Positions 1 through 11,103 are shown, numbered from the stretch's first letter. The stretch: DNA of 64,000 nucleotides from Cricetomys ansorgei (GCA_026225945.1 JAMJFZ010000239.1:31634501-31698500); one strand, 5' to 3'. Notes: generated by a model not told the origin, from the sequence alone. Made by a program: numbers and translations.

Positions 1-429
1 CTCAGTAAGTTCCTTTGCTCTGATGTACTTCATTTCTCCTTACCAAGCACTGACCTCTTTAATTTTTCTAGTAATTACTGTAGCTCAACCCATTGATTTC
101 TCAGTAATTCAGATCGTATTCTTCGGTCCATTGTCTTGAATAATTAATGTGGAACAATTATTATTCCACACACTTAGAGATGTTATTTACTAGAACTATG
201 GTGTGCCAAATAAAACGCCAACAGGAGAACAGGAAAATAATTAAAATCTAAAAGAGTGAGTCCCTGTGAATCGAAATGCAAATGTCCCCAGTAGGGTGAT
301 TTTAGTCTCTGAGTGAATTAAATTTTTTTGGTTACTTAAGAGCTCTTTATTCCTTTCATTATTTATTTATTTATTTATTTAAAACAAGCTCTTTAAATTA
401 GACAAAGGTTTCTTAAGCACTGAACTAAC
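1..429. other. AT-rich single-copy sequence, no gene
   Basis: No long open frame, SINE, LTR or RNA gene is recognisable here. The only structure is a short ATTT tetranucleotide run at about 357-381. The 3' part merges into the L1M relic that follows. Confidence 0.4.
357..381. repeat. (ATTT)n microsatellite
   Basis: About six copies of ATTT in a row, ending in AAAA. A simple tetranucleotide repeat. Confidence 0.9.
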
Positions 430-1115
430 TTATAGAATGGCTAATATGACAATGATGAAAATTAAAAAGTATCAATGCAGGTATAGAGGCTATTAAGTTT
501 TAACCCATTGCTAGATATAAAGAAAATCAGTACAATCACTTCAGAAAGCTGTTTAGGAGCAAAATACATGGCAAACCAATGACCTGCAATTTCATTTCCA
601 GATAAATACTTGAAAACAAAGACAATGAGAACTCAGGAACAAACACGAATATAGTAGCACAAGGACTCCTAAGAACTCAAACACGGAAATTATCTGAACG
701 CTCATTAGTAGCAGAATAGATTAATACATTAAGTTAGGCATGATGGTGGTGAACACTTCTAATTCTAGGCTAAGAAAAGAGGTTATCAAGTCTGAGGAGG
801 ACCTAGACCTCCTACTGAAGGCCTGTCTCAGAACACCCCCCCCCTCAAATAACCAGAGTTGATTAAAAAAACAAAAACAAAAACAAAAAACCCCAACCAA
901 CCAAACAAACAGAAAATGAAACTTGTGGTATTGCCTATAATATGATACAATACAGTAATGAGAACAAAGTCAACATGTACCAACATGGCTGTATTACACA
1001 AATATTGAGCATCATAAAGTAGATTTAAAAAGAAACAAACTAGATGATTAATTTTACATAAAGTTCAAAACAGTCAGACCAATCTGTAGATATAGATGTA
1101 GATTCACCAGATGTA
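430..1115 (+). mobile_element. Ancient L1 (L1M-type) ORF2 3' relic, split by a SINE
   Basis: The text follows, with heavy decay, the end of the ORF2 reverse-transcriptase region of old mammalian L1. Recognisable phrases are the 'ttgaaaacaaagac' and 'acacgaatatagtagcac' stretches before the SINE, and 'tatgatacaatacagtaatg' and 'attgagcatcataaagt' after it. The plus-strand order is correct across the SINE at 734-911, so the SINE inserted into an existing L1. No open frame survives. Family assignment is from memory of L1M consensus. Confidence 0.6.
734..911 (+). mobile_element. Degenerate B1-like SINE with A-rich tail
   Basis: The start resembles a B1 head (ggcatgatggtggtgaacac), followed by a diverged body ending in 'cctgtctcagaac'. 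A C run and an A-rich tail with CAAAAA and CCAA units extend to about 911. It could also be a B4 or other B1-related monomer. It interrupts the L1M relic. Confidence 0.6.
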
Positions 1116-1130
1116 GACATCAGTTCAAGC

Positions 1131-2012
1131 AGAGGACAGTTTATTCTTTTTTCTAATTAAATCAGTGGTTCTTGCCTGGGGTCCTAGAGCTATTATTTCT
1201 CTTTACAATCTAGTCTTGACCCTTGAACTTGAAGGCTTTAGCCTTTGTACAATCTAGAACATTTAAACTACTAGCCTGGACCTAGAAGACTTCAGCCTTG
1301 GCCTTCCAAGTCCTATTGATGACTGAGCCACTCTGACTAGCTTCTTCTGAGTTCTTATTCTGTAGGTTCAACTCATTCTCAGTCTGGGCTTCTTCTGCAT
1401 ATCTCTGCTGTGTCTCTGTGTCTCTCCCAGAGCTCTTGTTGCTCTATCCTGCCTCTGTAACTGATTCGGCTGCAACTTAACTCTGTAAGTAACTTCAGCC
1501 TCAGCTTCTGTAACTTCTCCTCTGTAACTGACTCTTCAACTTATTCTGTTAACTGCTTCTCTGCTGACTTTTCAGCCTGCTTTTCAAACGGCTCTTCTTA
1601 CTGACTCCTCTGTCTGCTTCAGTTAACTGACTCTTAACTCTTATATAACTCTCTTTTACTGAGCTGAGAGCTCACCTTTTCTTGTGAGGGTTGGGAGTGT
1701 TCTTACTCTGCTAACTCTTCCTCTGATTAGTCACTTTGTCTGCCATTCATTCTGACCTGTGTGACTTCACTTCCTGTGTGACACTGACTTCTTCTGAGTT
1801 CTGCTTCCTGTGTCTGCTTCCAATGTTTATTCTAGGGATTAAAGACATGGACTATCATTGTCTTCTGAATACCGGAATTAAAGGTACTGGCTACCACTGC
1901 TTTCTGAATACTGGATTAAAGGTGTGTCTACATTCCATCCAGACAATACAGGCCTCTGAATATAGACCCTGGAATGTAGACCCTAGCTTTCATGCAGGGC
2001 TATTCCTCAACA
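1131..2012 (-). mobile_element. Solo LTR, unnamed rodent ERV family (copy 1 of 3)
   Basis: Read on the minus strand it begins TGTTGAGGAATAG and ends just after an AATAAA signal (complement of 1140-1145). A TATA box (TTATATAA) lies at 1641-1648. The U3 part holds a B1-head-like motif repeated with a period near 38 bp (about 1835-1930). The long region after the TATA box is full of short GAGTCAG/GAGTTA iterations. It aligns by eye along its whole length with the plus-strand copy at 28150-29085 and in part with 58489-58925. No internal retroviral sequence is next to it, so it is a solo LTR. No clear target-site duplication was found. Confidence 0.75.
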
Positions 2013-2160
2013 CCAATCCCTTATAGTAGAAATCAGAAAAGTACTTGCTGGGAGTGGTGGAGGGCATTGATAATTATGTGAGTGTGTAATTTGTGAAAAT
2101 TAAGTTATTTCTTGTGTTGGTGTACTTTTATGTATGCGTGTGATTTTTTTTCAATAAAAA

Positions 2161-2270
2161 CTTATAAAGAGAGAAAAACAAAGGAGAGAGGAAGAGAGCT
2201 AAGGAGAGGGAGAGAAGGGGAAGGAAAGAGAAAGAGAGGGAGAAAAAAGTTACAAAGAGAGGGGGGATAT
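2161..2270. repeat. Purine (GA)-rich tract
   Basis: About 110 bp on the plus strand that is almost entirely A and G (GAGAGG, GGAAGAG and AAAGAG units). It follows an AATAAA-containing segment at about 2153. Low-complexity polypurine sequence. Confidence 0.85.
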
Positions 2271-2764
2271 TTATAAGAGAAAAGGCAATCTAGTCATTGG
2301 TTAATGCATTCTAGGTAGAACCATAAAAACATTGGCAAATTTTACCTTTGACAATCCTTTATTTCTCTTCCAAGGGCTCCTCATTTTCAGTTTTGTGAAT
2401 CTGGGGACATTTTAGTCATTATTCTTCCCAACCTCCTCATAATTGCCATTTTCAGGAATCTGAGTACTCTACAATCCTTATTTTTTTCTTTTCTGTATGA
2501 AAATCATCTCTGAGAGCAGATGACCATGAATCATTGCTTTAGGGTATCGCTATAAGTGAAGACTCAACATCTCCCATGGGAAACTGCATTCTAAGACTTA
2601 GACTGTTTCTAACGTACATAAATCTCTCGGCACCCACTAAGGAAACTTCAGCAGCTACAGCAGGTCTGAGGGTCAGCCATTTTTAAGTTCTAGTTTTGGG
2701 CTTTTGCTTTTCATTCTCAGGATAATGCCAATACTGGTTGAGCACAGTGCACTGCTCTTTATGA
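2271..2764. other. Unclassified single-copy sequence
   Basis: I see no repeat family or coding signal here. Base composition is ordinary AT-rich genomic DNA. Confidence 0.4.
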
Positions 2765-2975
2765 AGTTATTTTTTGTAATGTCATAGTATTTTCTCATCC
2801 CTCCACTATAGAAACTTATCGTTCCTTTATGTAATATGTTATTGACCTGTTTGACTCCGACATTAGAATTTGGATTTCTTGAGAGCAGAGATGATTTCAT
2901 TCATCTCCACCATCTCCAAGTGACCATGAACAGTGTTTGGCACAGAGTAGATGATCAATCAAACTTTTTGGTAAT
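2765..2975 (+). mobile_element. L2 LINE 3' end (ancient)
   Basis: Contains the degenerate L2 tail order: a 'gacattagaatttggatttc' segment, 'ttgagagcagagatg', then 'acagtgtttggcacagagta' followed by 'gatgatcaatc'. These correspond to the 'gagggcagggac...cagtgcctggcacatagtaggcgctcaat' signature. It is non-coding and 5' truncated. Confidence 0.7.
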
Positions 2976-3407
2976 CTGGATAGCACTGAAGAACACTTGG
3001 TATCCATGTATTTTTTACTTTGTCAAGACATAAAATAAGGAAACCTTCCCCATTATTCATGTTGTCTGTACAACATGGGCTGAAGAATCTGAAAAGCATC
3101 ACACAAAGAAGAAAGCTACAGCCCCGAAGTCTTATGTGTTTGAGATGAAAATCCATGTAAAAACTACAAGAAGAAGAATCTAGAAACACATTAAAATTAG
3201 GATCAAGTTGGACTATTCCAGAAATACAAGAATGGAAGGATACTAGGCTATGCACTGACATAAATTACATTAGCTGACATAATGAAAACATATTACCCTC
3301 TTCATAGGACTGGTAGTCTAAATCCATCAATTGTTTATAATTAAAAGTACCTATTCAAGTAGTAATTGATAGGTTTTACTTAAAATAATAAAATGTCTTT
3401 ATATGTC
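2976..3407. other. Unclassified AT-rich sequence
   Basis: No feature recognised. The open frame on the complement of 2959-3261 (100 codons) has no family features and is of chance length. Confidence 0.4.
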
Positions 3408-3456
3408 TGTCCATCCATCCATCCATCCATCCATCCTTCCATCTCTTTATCTATCC
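3408..3456. repeat. (ATCC)n microsatellite
   Basis: Seven or so CCAT/ATCC units, decaying into CTTCC and CTATCC variants at the 3' side. Confidence 0.95.
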
Positions 3457-3584
3457 TTTAATCTGCCATCTGTATCATCCCCAAATGACATCAAAATCAT
3501 GGGAAAACAAAAGTGGATTCCTCTTGGTGCTAGGGTGGAACCAGGGTGCTTGCTCTGAGCCCTACCTTTTAACAAAATTAAAGA

Positions 3585-4340
3585 AAAAGAAAGAAATCGG
3601 AAGCACCAAAATTACAAAGGAGGTAAACTGTTAGCATTTTTAGATGAGTGTTTACCTGAAAAACCCAAGAGAGCTAGCAAAAGTGCAAGCAAAGAATGAG
3701 AGAAATCAGTAAGACACAACCTCAATTAAGAAAGGTCAACAGTCCTTTACAGAAATACAAGTTAGAAGGTATAATTGGAAAGAGACTCCATTGAGAATGC
3801 AATCTCAAGACAAAACTTAGCAGGCAGTGTGGAACATTCACAGCTTCCCAACATTTTTGAAGGCCACAAAGTAAGACACGAACAAAAGAAAAGACATTTC
3901 ATTTTTGGATCAGAATAGGAGGCAACTAAAGAAAAAGTCATATCTTCCTAAGGAGATTTGTAAAGACAACAGATCCTAAGGTAGATGATTCTGAGGTTCT
4001 TATAAAAAAATAACAAACAAGGAAGAAGAGCTAAGAAAAGAAGAGAGAATTTAAAAATAGATTGTAAAATCTTAACAATTAAATCAATGTGCACACGGAT
4101 AGATAAGCCAATGGAAAAGGTTAAAAAGTAGCACTGATCACTTATAGGTCTATGTTAATGTTTTAGACAGTGGGGTAAGCCACATAGATGAAAAGAGTTG
4201 GATCTTTTTTTTTTTTAAATCTCAGAATAAATTTAAAATGGGTAAAATATTTTTAAATGACACCCTGAAAATTTGAAAAGTAACTAAAAATGTATTTATA
4301 GCTTCAGAATGGGAAAAGGCATCTTAAACTTCGACTCCAA
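3585..4340 (+). mobile_element. Ancient L1 (L1M-type) ORF2 relic
   Basis: Several L1 ORF2 phrases appear in order on the plus strand. These are 'ggaggtaaactgttagc' plus 'tttttagatgag' (the FADD-like catalytic region in L1), 'aaaacccaagagagctagc', 'agaaatcagtaag', 'tttacagaaatacaagttag', 'aagccaatggaaaag', and 'gttggatc' followed later by 'aaatttaaaatgggtaaa'. All frames are broken by stops and indels, including a T/A run at about 4206. It is an inert fossil with no ORF1 or 5'UTR. Confidence 0.7.
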
Positions 4341-4504
4341 ATCCAGAACGTTAAAAAGGAACATTAACAGAAATGTCCTCTGCATTGTGGGAATTTGTTC
4401 CTGAAAACGGAAACCTAATTCTTTAAGAGGTCTGCTGAGAAAGAAACAGATAGTAGATGGTGGGCAGGGGAGCTGATCTGTTGTGGGATATTTTACTCTT
4501 GTGT

Positions 4505-4811
4505 TATATATGTTATGGTTGTTAGCTTGGTGTTTTTATAGGACTTTTAACAGTAGGACTGGGGGTGCCTCCGACCCTTTGGACCCCTGCCTGCCCTTGG
4601 GACCCCTTTCTTTGTAATGGGTTACCACATCCAGCCTTGATATGAGGGCTGGCGCCAAGCCTGATTGCATCCTGTTGGGCAATGTATGGCTGCTATCCCT
4701 AGGAAGTCTGCTCCTTTCTAAAGGGAAGCGGAGGGGGAATGGAACTGGGGGAAAAGGGAGAGGAAAATGGTCAGGATGTTTTGCATGAAAGAAGAATAAA
4801 CTTTTAAAAAA
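4505..4811 (+). mobile_element. Rodent L1-like 3' end
   Basis: The segment follows a familiar rodent LINE 3' region: 'gttagcttggtgtttttata', 'gacccctttctttgtaatgg', 'ccagccttgatatgagg', 'ggaagtctgctcctttcta', then a G-rich stretch, 'tggtcaggatgtt', and AATAAA at 4795-4800 followed by an A-rich end. It is 5' truncated, as is typical of LINE insertions. The exact subfamily is not certain. Confidence 0.65.
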
Positions 4812-5196
4812 GGAGATAATTTAAACATGGTTTGAACATGCCTCTTCAGGAGAAGATGACACTGTTCCCTTTACTTTTATGGTCCAGCTTGACACCTGTG
4901 ATAGCTATGTAGCAAATTAGACTGTGACTTTTTCTTTCACTGTTGGCATGCTGACGTTTTGCCCTTGGCCTGTCTTCCTCACGTCTTAGATCAAAGTGTC
5001 TGTGGACCTTAGGTTGGAGTGATGAAGGGTACACATCATGCTTCCTTTCTCTTAAGTGCCCACCTTGCTTGATATCAAGCTCTGACACCTCTGGGAAATA
5101 GTTCTGCCTTGTCACGGAAGTCTTTCTAATCAATGTAGAAAAGCTTTGTTGGTGACTGTTGGGTGATCTCCAACAAAAACCTGGGGATAGGGATCT
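4812..5196. other. Unclassified sequence
   Basis: No repeat recognised. A 95-codon open frame on the complement (4846-5133) shows no recognisable domain and is of chance length. Confidence 0.4.
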
Positions 5197-5275
5197 GGGG
5201 ATATGGTTCAGTGGTATAACATTTGCCTAGCAGATGCAAGCCCTGGGAGTTTGATTCCCTAGTACCACAAAACAA
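5197..5275 (+). mobile_element. ID SINE (tRNA-derived)
   Basis: It matches the ID core: 'ggggatatggttcagtgg' (A-box region), 'tttgcctagcagatgcaag', 'ccctgggagtttgattccc' (B-box region) and 'agtaccac', then an A-rich tail (aaaacaaaag). The family derives from an alanine-tRNA-like BC1 RNA gene. The copy is diverged by several point changes from the consensus. Confidence 0.85.
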
Positions 5276-6339
5276 AAGTCCTGGGGCAATAAAGGACTTA
5301 AGTGTTCTCTACTACTTGCTTTATGATGACAGTAACGCACAGCTCGTTCAATCAGGGACTTGCTCATATCACCTTAAGGACGCTGGCAGGACAGAGATGA
5401 GATTTGACCTTGGATGAAAATACCTCCTCATTTAAACAAGAGAAGGGATTTGAATGTCAGTCAAGGGGTGGTGGTGGTGGTGAGCAATGGATATTTAAAT
5501 GAAGGATAGCAGAAAGAGAAGTCTCCACTCAGCAGAGTCTGCAGGTTTGCTTTGGGTTCTTTCCACGCCCTCATGATGGATTAAGAGTCTCGGATGGTCA
5601 GGGACAGCTCAGGTTTACATCTCCTGGTATTTATAGTGTATTTCATTCCCAAAAGAAAATGGGTGACAAACAGCACCTACCCTTCTAGACTTCTCAGTTT
5701 TACCCATCTTCTTTTCTTTGTCCCCTTGGCACAGAACCCTCTGCGCTGAATTCCTTCAGACTGGTTGGATGTTCTGCTCTGAATCCTGATTGGCAAGGAT
5801 GCAAACAGAGGTAATCGTAAAGGGCTTGCCCCTCTGCAAAGGCATCGTTAGATAGCTGTTTTACTCGAAGAGAGTTATAATTTGAGATTGTCACTTGTTT
5901 CTAAATTTTTAAGGTACCAAGTATGATTTCAGCTACGATGAGTGCTGATGCTTAGAAATTGGAGCAGTTGGGATCTTTGGGGCTTCTTTGGAGACATTCA
6001 TGAATATTAATGATCTCCTCCTGAAAAATAGTAGGGGCCTATTTGAGAGTGATATTAGGGTAGTGGCTTCAGTTTTAAAAGCACTTATCTCATAAAATTG
6101 AAAGATGTCTCACTTAGATCCAGAAAGCGGTGTCCTTAAGCTAATCAGTCTTAGGAGAGGAGAATGCTGATAGCGATCATCTTACTGCCACACGCTGGAG
6201 CTCACATTAAAGCAAGACAACGTTTCAGAGTGAAACTGATCTTTGGGTTGGTGAGATTTAGCAAGACTAATTGGAGGGCTGCATTTGGCCAAACCAGAAA
6301 ACACGGCAATATGAAGGTGTTTTTCTTTTGCTGTGCGTT
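5276..6339. other. Unclassified sequence with short (GGT)n
   Basis: A small GGT run sits at about 5466-5482. I see no repeat family or gene otherwise. Open frames are all under 100 codons without features. Confidence 0.4.
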
Positions 6340-6432
6340 TGTTTGTTCTGAGACAGGATCTTACTATGTAACCCAGGGTAGCCTGAAACTATTGATCCTC
6401 TACCTCAGCCTCCCTCCCAAGGGTCTGAAGTC
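6340..6432 (-). mobile_element. B1-like (proto-B1/B1F) SINE fragment
   Basis: The plus strand shows the reverse complement of a B1 3' half: 'ctgagacaggatcttactat', 'gtaacccagggtagcctgaa', 'cctcagcctccc'. It is diverged and truncated, so an old copy. Confidence 0.75.
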
Positions 6433-6621
6433 TCCAGTAACTTGCACTGAAATTGTCATGAGTATTATCACAAGGAAGATTATCACAAGCGTAAGCCAAC
6501 AAGGCAAATGTTCAGTCTTTTTAGGAACAGCTTAACAGCTGGGGTGTCCGCGTTCTCTTTCTGACTTATTTCTGAGTTCCCTTGCTTACTCAGCATTGGG
6601 GATATAGAAAGAAATGCCCAC

Positions 6622-6690
6622 TGTGTGAGTGCATGTGTGTGTGTATGCATGCATGTGTGTGCTTGTGTGTGTGCGTGTGTGTGTTGTGTA
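6622..6690. repeat. (GT)n interrupted microsatellite
   Basis: GT-rich run with GCAT and GCTT interruptions. It is the source of spurious cysteine/valine-rich frames on the plus strand and histidine/threonine-rich frames on the minus strand. Confidence 0.95.
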
Positions 6691-7438
6691 TATATGCTTT
6701 TACTCAGGCTTCTTTCTTTCACTTACAACTTTCAGGAGAAATATATGACTCAACAAGAGACGTGGATTCATTCCTGTCTCACATTTCTGTGACACAGCAG
6801 TGGCAATTTCTCCCTGCCCAGATGCTTCTTAGGCAGCGTTTTCCAGTTCAAGCTGCTGAACAGTTGTTTGGGATGCAGTAAGTCAGAGATCTGCCTACAC
6901 AAACGGTCTAAGGTCAGACCTCACCTCCATGAATTGGGGCTGGGTCCTAAGCAACGTGAAGCTGCTGAGCACAAAGATAGAATCAGTAAAGAATAAAGCT
7001 TCTCACAGAGGCAAATTGAGTGTCTAGAATTGAATGGTGCCCGCAGAGGCCATCAATAGGGTCTATATTAGCAGGAAACAAAGTAATAACCTGCACCTGC
7101 AGGGTGGGCAAGTTTACAAGAGCTTACTCACTTGAAAAGCCGTGTATGGTTCTCATAACAACCTTGAATCGCCGCGCCCCCCCCCCCCCCAAAGCAGCTT
7201 GCTTGAATTGGCCTGCAGTGTATGGTTCATATACTTCATCTCTACAGCTCGCTGGGGAACAGCCGTAATTTGAGATATAGGGCATCACATACATGGTCTG
7301 CGTGCTGTGAAGCCATAACTCTATAGATTCCCCAAACACACATAAACCAGCTGGTAGTGTGTGCATATTTAGGCCAGATAGTCGTGCTGAAAATTTCAAT
7401 TCTTTTTCTCCATTAGAGTTTTTCCAGTGAGCAGTATC
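6691..7438. other. Unclassified sequence containing a C14 run
   Basis: A homopolymer of 14 C sits at 7177-7190 after GCCGCG. The rest is ordinary sequence without a recognised repeat or gene. Confidence 0.5.
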
Positions 7439-7580
7439 ATTTATTTATTTATTTGTTTGTTTATTTATAGTAACAGATTTCCCCCTTTTTTTCATATGCG
7501 TGCATGTGAGCACGTGCGTGTGTGCGTGTGTGCGTGTGTGCGTGTGTGTGTGTGTGTGTGTGTGCAAGAGAGAGAGAGAT
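7439..7580. repeat. Compound microsatellite: (TTTA)n, (TG)n, (GA)n
   Basis: TTTA/TTTG units at 7439-7468 are followed by GTGC/GT units ending in a clean GT run to about 7564 and a short GAGAGA run. Confidence 0.95.
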
Positions 7581-7934
7581 ATTAGCACACAGAGACACAG
7601 TGACACAAAGACACAAAAGGACACTATCACGGCTATGTTCTTTAAAAATGGAGTGCTCTTTTGAGGTTCTCTTTTACCCCTTGATTGTTCTTTCAGAGCC
7701 CCCATAACCAGCTAAATTCATTTTGCTGGCTTCTTTACTGACTGCCACATTGACTGGAATGGAAGACAAGAGACTCATCCATATCTGCCGCCCCAGTGTG
7801 CCCGCAAAGACCGTAGTGCGGGTACACACTAGGCATTGAAACCATATCTGAGAGGATTTCACTCAGTCACAATTAAAATAATCATCACTTTTAATTTGCT
7901 GCTAACGCGAACTAAAGCCACAGAGTTCTGTCTC

Positions 7935-8050
7935 TGCCACTGTGCAAATGAACAGACGGAAGTTGCAGGCGTTGTCTTTTACTCAAGGTCATGGCCAGGA
8001 CTGTAGCCGGGTCTCTTGGCTCATTCACGCTTGCTTCCTGCCACCTCTTG
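7935..8050 (+). mobile_element. MIR-like SINE fragment (ancient)
   Basis: Decayed MIR core in plus orientation: 'cagacggaagttgcagg', 'actcaaggtcatggccag', 'tagccgggtctcttggctc'. These correspond to the 'gaaactgaggcacagagaggttaa...cccaaggtcacacagc...gccgggattcgaacc' sequence. A low-identity call. Confidence 0.45.
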
Positions 8051-8645
8051 ACTGCTACACAGAGGTTACAGTAACAAGGTTCACACCTACAGACTGAAAA
8101 GCATTCATGAAGTGTATAGTAAGCGAGCACGATGGGGCATGATGGCTGTGAGGTCATCTACTTTGAAAGCATCTACATGCGTTTATTTCTTTGTTTTGGT
8201 TATGTTGTTTAAAGAACCAGAGCGAAAATGAGGTTAAGGCTGAGAGGAGCGTGAATTACTCTGGGTAATGAGGGTTAATGGGCTAAGTTAAGACATCGAT
8301 GGGTCAATGGACTGAGCTAACTCTATTTATCACTGTTGCCAACATCTTTATTTGCAGAAGGAATAATCCTGGAGAGCATGGCTGAATGCAGGAGGCAGAT
8401 TTATAGTCTAAGATAGCATTCTCAAAATCCACCCTTAAGCTCCTTAGGGAGCCATACTCCACGCTGCCACACTTTCCCAGAGAGGAGAAAAAAGCAAATA
8501 ACAACTTCTTTCTTAAAATTGTCTGGGTTCAAAGAGGATACCTGGATAAAATTGTGGCTTTTCCCCCCTGTTAATGGAAGACATGTTTTAGTTTGCTTGT
8601 TTTATTATATATAACTGAATACTCAATAGAAACACTTTAGGGAAG
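8051..8645. other. Unclassified sequence
   Basis: I see nothing identifiable in this stretch on either strand. Confidence 0.4.
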
Positions 8646-8701
8646 TATTATTATTATTATTATTGTTATTATGATTATGATTATGATTATTGTTATTATT
8701 T
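8646..8701. repeat. (ATT)n/(GAT)n microsatellite
   Basis: TTA/ATT trinucleotides with TTG and ATG variants over about 55 bp. Confidence 0.95.
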
Positions 8702-8744
8702 TGGACCATGGTTTCAACAGAGCTGTTCCATGGTGGTATCATGT

Positions 8745-9020
8745 ACTGGGCAGAATATCATGGAGCAGGAGCCTATGGTGGAGGCTATTCTGTACTTGGC
8801 AGACAGGAATCCGAGCAGGGACATACAGAAAGAGGGATAGGCCCATGGTGACCTGTTTCTTCCAGCAAACCCCGCTGCCCACCTTTCAATACCTCCCAAT
8901 GCCATCCTATGAGGAATGCACCCATCAAGTCACGGGCCACATGATTGAATTGTCTCTGGAGACATCTTCAAAACCACACCCTGAGATGCATTTTACTAAT
9001 CCTCTAGACATTTCTTAATC
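8745..9020 (-). mobile_element. Probable MaLR-type LTR fragment
   Basis: The plus strand resembles the reverse complement of a common rodent MaLR-like LTR: 'ggagcaggagcctatgg', 'gacctgtttcttccagcaaa', 'ccaccttt' plus 'caatacctccc', and 'cccatcaagtcacggg'. The 115-codon plus-strand open frame across it (8671-9018) is therefore repeat-derived, not a gene. Confidence 0.45.
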
Positions 9021-9479
9021 CAACCAAGTCGACAATCGATATTAGCCATCCCAGTGGTTACCTAGCAAACACATTTCTCCGTTGGTATATGGCTTGTTGT
9101 TGAGGCATAGTTTTCCACTTTGCTCTTGCAAGTTGTTCAGCTACTGGTTCTCATAATGATGGCGACGGGGGGAATGCACGCCTCTGATCCGCTCCTACAC
9201 ATGATCCGACCATTGAAGTAACTGATACTAGTAATCCCCACAGTTACCACAATGATGTAGGGATGTTCATCTTACTGGGAAGGAAACCGGGCTACTTGCA
9301 GGCAGCTGGCACTCAAGCTGAGGCAATCTGGTATCAGTGGCCAGCACTGGGTCATTGCGACGTTCACCCGGTATTCTCAAGTCTGTATTTTGATTGTAAA
9401 CTCCACTCTGGAGAACAAACAGTCTACTGTGCTATGGAGCCTGGGCTCCTGGCCTTCCTTTCAACACGTTCTCTCTCTC
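9021..9479. other. Unclassified sequence
   Basis: No recognised repeat or gene. Confidence 0.4.
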
Positions 9480-9625
9480 TCTAGATTCGACCCTTATTTC
9501 CCACCCTGTGCTTCTGCCCCAGCTCCAAGAAGCAGATAGGCTTTTCCATCCTGATATTCCCAACAGTGTCTAGCTAGCAAATGCTGGTAACAGGTGTTCT
9601 GAGAGTGTTTGTTCAATGAGTCAAT
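9480..9625 (+). mobile_element. L2-like LINE 3' tail
   Basis: 'caacagtgtctagctagcaa', 'atgctggtaacaggtgttc' and 'gtttgttcaatgagtcaatg' parallel the L2 tail signature (cagtgcctagcacatagtaggtgctcaataaatgtttgttgaatgaatga). Highly diverged. Confidence 0.45.
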
Positions 9626-10068
9626 GAGTTTTCAGAACGAATTGCCTTCCATTCACTGTATTAATTATTAATAGCAAAGCCCCACAAGTCATTTCCAAGT
9701 GTTATGTTTTAATTAGTAGTTATTTTGGCTTAATCCTTGGGGAAGAAGGAGGTGCTCTGAGAGGGAGGAAATTTAAAAGGACAGTATTGATTAAATTTTT
9801 TTTTTTAATTGGAAAACCTTTGATGGAAGTACAATTATATCCCAGTCTTAATCTTCATCAACAGAAGGCTTATTTAATTAAATCGTCTCTGTGTTTCTAG
9901 CTACCCAGTCTGCCCAACTGGAATCAGACCTTCCAATGGCCATTGTCCGTCTTCACATAATTGTGACACCTTCTAGCTTAAAACAGACTAGATTTTCTAG
10001 GCTGTGTGTCCTGTCTCAAGTGTGTGAAAGCGTGATTGTAGTGCTTGCCGCTTAAAAAGGTGGGAGGA
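9626..10068. other. Unclassified AT-rich sequence
   Basis: Contains a T/A run at about 9799-9810. No repeat or gene recognised. Confidence 0.4.
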
Positions 10069-10243
10069 GCCGGGCGGTGGTGGTACATGCCTTTGATCCC
10101 AGCACTCCGGAGGCAGAGACAGGTGATCTCTGTGAGTTCCAGGCCAGCCTGGTCTACAGAGTGAGTTCCAGGAAAGCCAGGGCTACAACAGAGAAACTCT
10201 GTCTCAAACAAAACAAAAGAAAAAAAACAAAAAAGAAAAAAAA
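10069..10243 (+). mobile_element. B1 SINE, full length with A-rich tail
   Basis: It begins 'gccgggcggtggtgg', continues 'cctttgatcccagcactccg', 'gaggcagagacaggtgatct', 'aggccagcctggtctacaga', 'ccaggaaagccagggctaca' and 'gagaaactctgtctcaaa', then an A/C/G tail to 10243. A possible diverged target-site duplication is AAAAAGGTGGGAGGA before and AAAAAGCAGGAGGA after. B1 is 7SL-RNA derived, and this copy is among the best preserved in the window. Confidence 0.95.
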
Positions 10244-10592
10244 GCAGGAGGAAGGCACCTCTGCCTGCTGTTGCCCTGGACTACGGAGAAACTTCCCTCT
10301 TCCCTTTCTGGCCCTTCTTATTTTGCTGTACTTCTGCTAACAAAATTTGATCCTCATCACCAACTCTTTTATATAAATTTCTTCTGTATGTTTCCACTGC
10401 CCTGAGGACAAAGATGCTCCCACATAACCTGATCAACCTCACCCCAACACCACCAGATCCACTCACCTACCCTCACTGTAGATATGTTGAACTGCTATTG
10501 TTCTGGAACATCCTATTCTCATGTATGTTTTTTCTTGCATGCACCCACGTGTGCTTAAGACAGGGTCTCAAGTATAGGGAATAAAAATACAT
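10244..10592. other. Unclassified sequence
   Basis: Pyrimidine-leaning sequence without a recognised family. Confidence 0.4.
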
Positions 10593-10720
10593 GATCTGGG
10601 CATGGTGATGCACATCTTTGATCCTAGCACTTGAGATGCAGAGGTTAAGTGGATCTCTGTGAGTTCAAGGTCATCTTGGTCTCCAAAGTGAATTCCAGGA
10701 CAGTTAGGCCTACACAGGGA
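10593..10720 (+). mobile_element. B1 SINE, 3' truncated
   Basis: It runs 'ctgggcatggtgatgcacat', 'tttgatcctagcacttgag', 'gatctctgtgagttcaaggt', 'tccaggacagttaggcctac', then stops near 10720. The usual 'gaaaccctgtctcaaaa' end is replaced directly by the next repeat. It is therefore either broken by that junction or copied as part of it. Confidence 0.9.
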
Positions 10721-10724
10721 ACCA

Positions 10725-11103
10725 GGAGGAGAAGAGGGATGGAGGGAGACAATCGAGAGACAATTAGGGGGCACTCGGGAGACCTAGTACAGTGGAAACT
10801 CACAGGAATCTATGAGGGAGACCATAGTAAGGATCCCTAGTAATTGGGGCTAGGGAACCTGAACGGCCTGTGACCAGGCAAGGCTTCCAGTGATGGGACT
10901 GGGACACCATCCCAGCCACAAACCCTCCAACCTATGGCCTATCCTCCCTGCAAGATCCCCGTTGACAATGGAAGGGCAGAACCCCATGCCAAAGGAGGGA
11001 GTCCCTGCCTGAAACCCTGAATAACCCAGAGATGATTTCTAATGATGTCATGCTGTGCTCATAGATCATTACCTAGCCGGGTCCTCACCAGAAAGGACTC
11101 CTC
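10725..11103 (+). mobile_element. Older rodent interspersed repeat, 5' part
   Basis: Recognised from a widespread rodent repeat running 'gggatggagggagac', 'ggggcactcgggagacctag', 'cagtggaaactcacaggaat', 'ctagtaattggggctaggg', 'gaccaggcaaggcttccagt', 'ccatcccagccacaaaccct', 'gtgctcatagatcattacc', 'tcaccagaaaggactcctc'. It continues after the LTR at 11716. The name is uncertain (LINE-like 3' region or RMER1-type). Confidence 0.55.

Noticed and set aside
5197..5275. A genuine tRNA gene
   Set aside because: Only A/B-box-like words of an ID SINE are present. There is no cloverleaf with an anticodon arm, and an A-rich tail follows.
8671..9018. 115-codon open frame
   Set aside because: Most of it overlaps antisense MaLR-like sequence and begins inside an ATT/GAT microsatellite.
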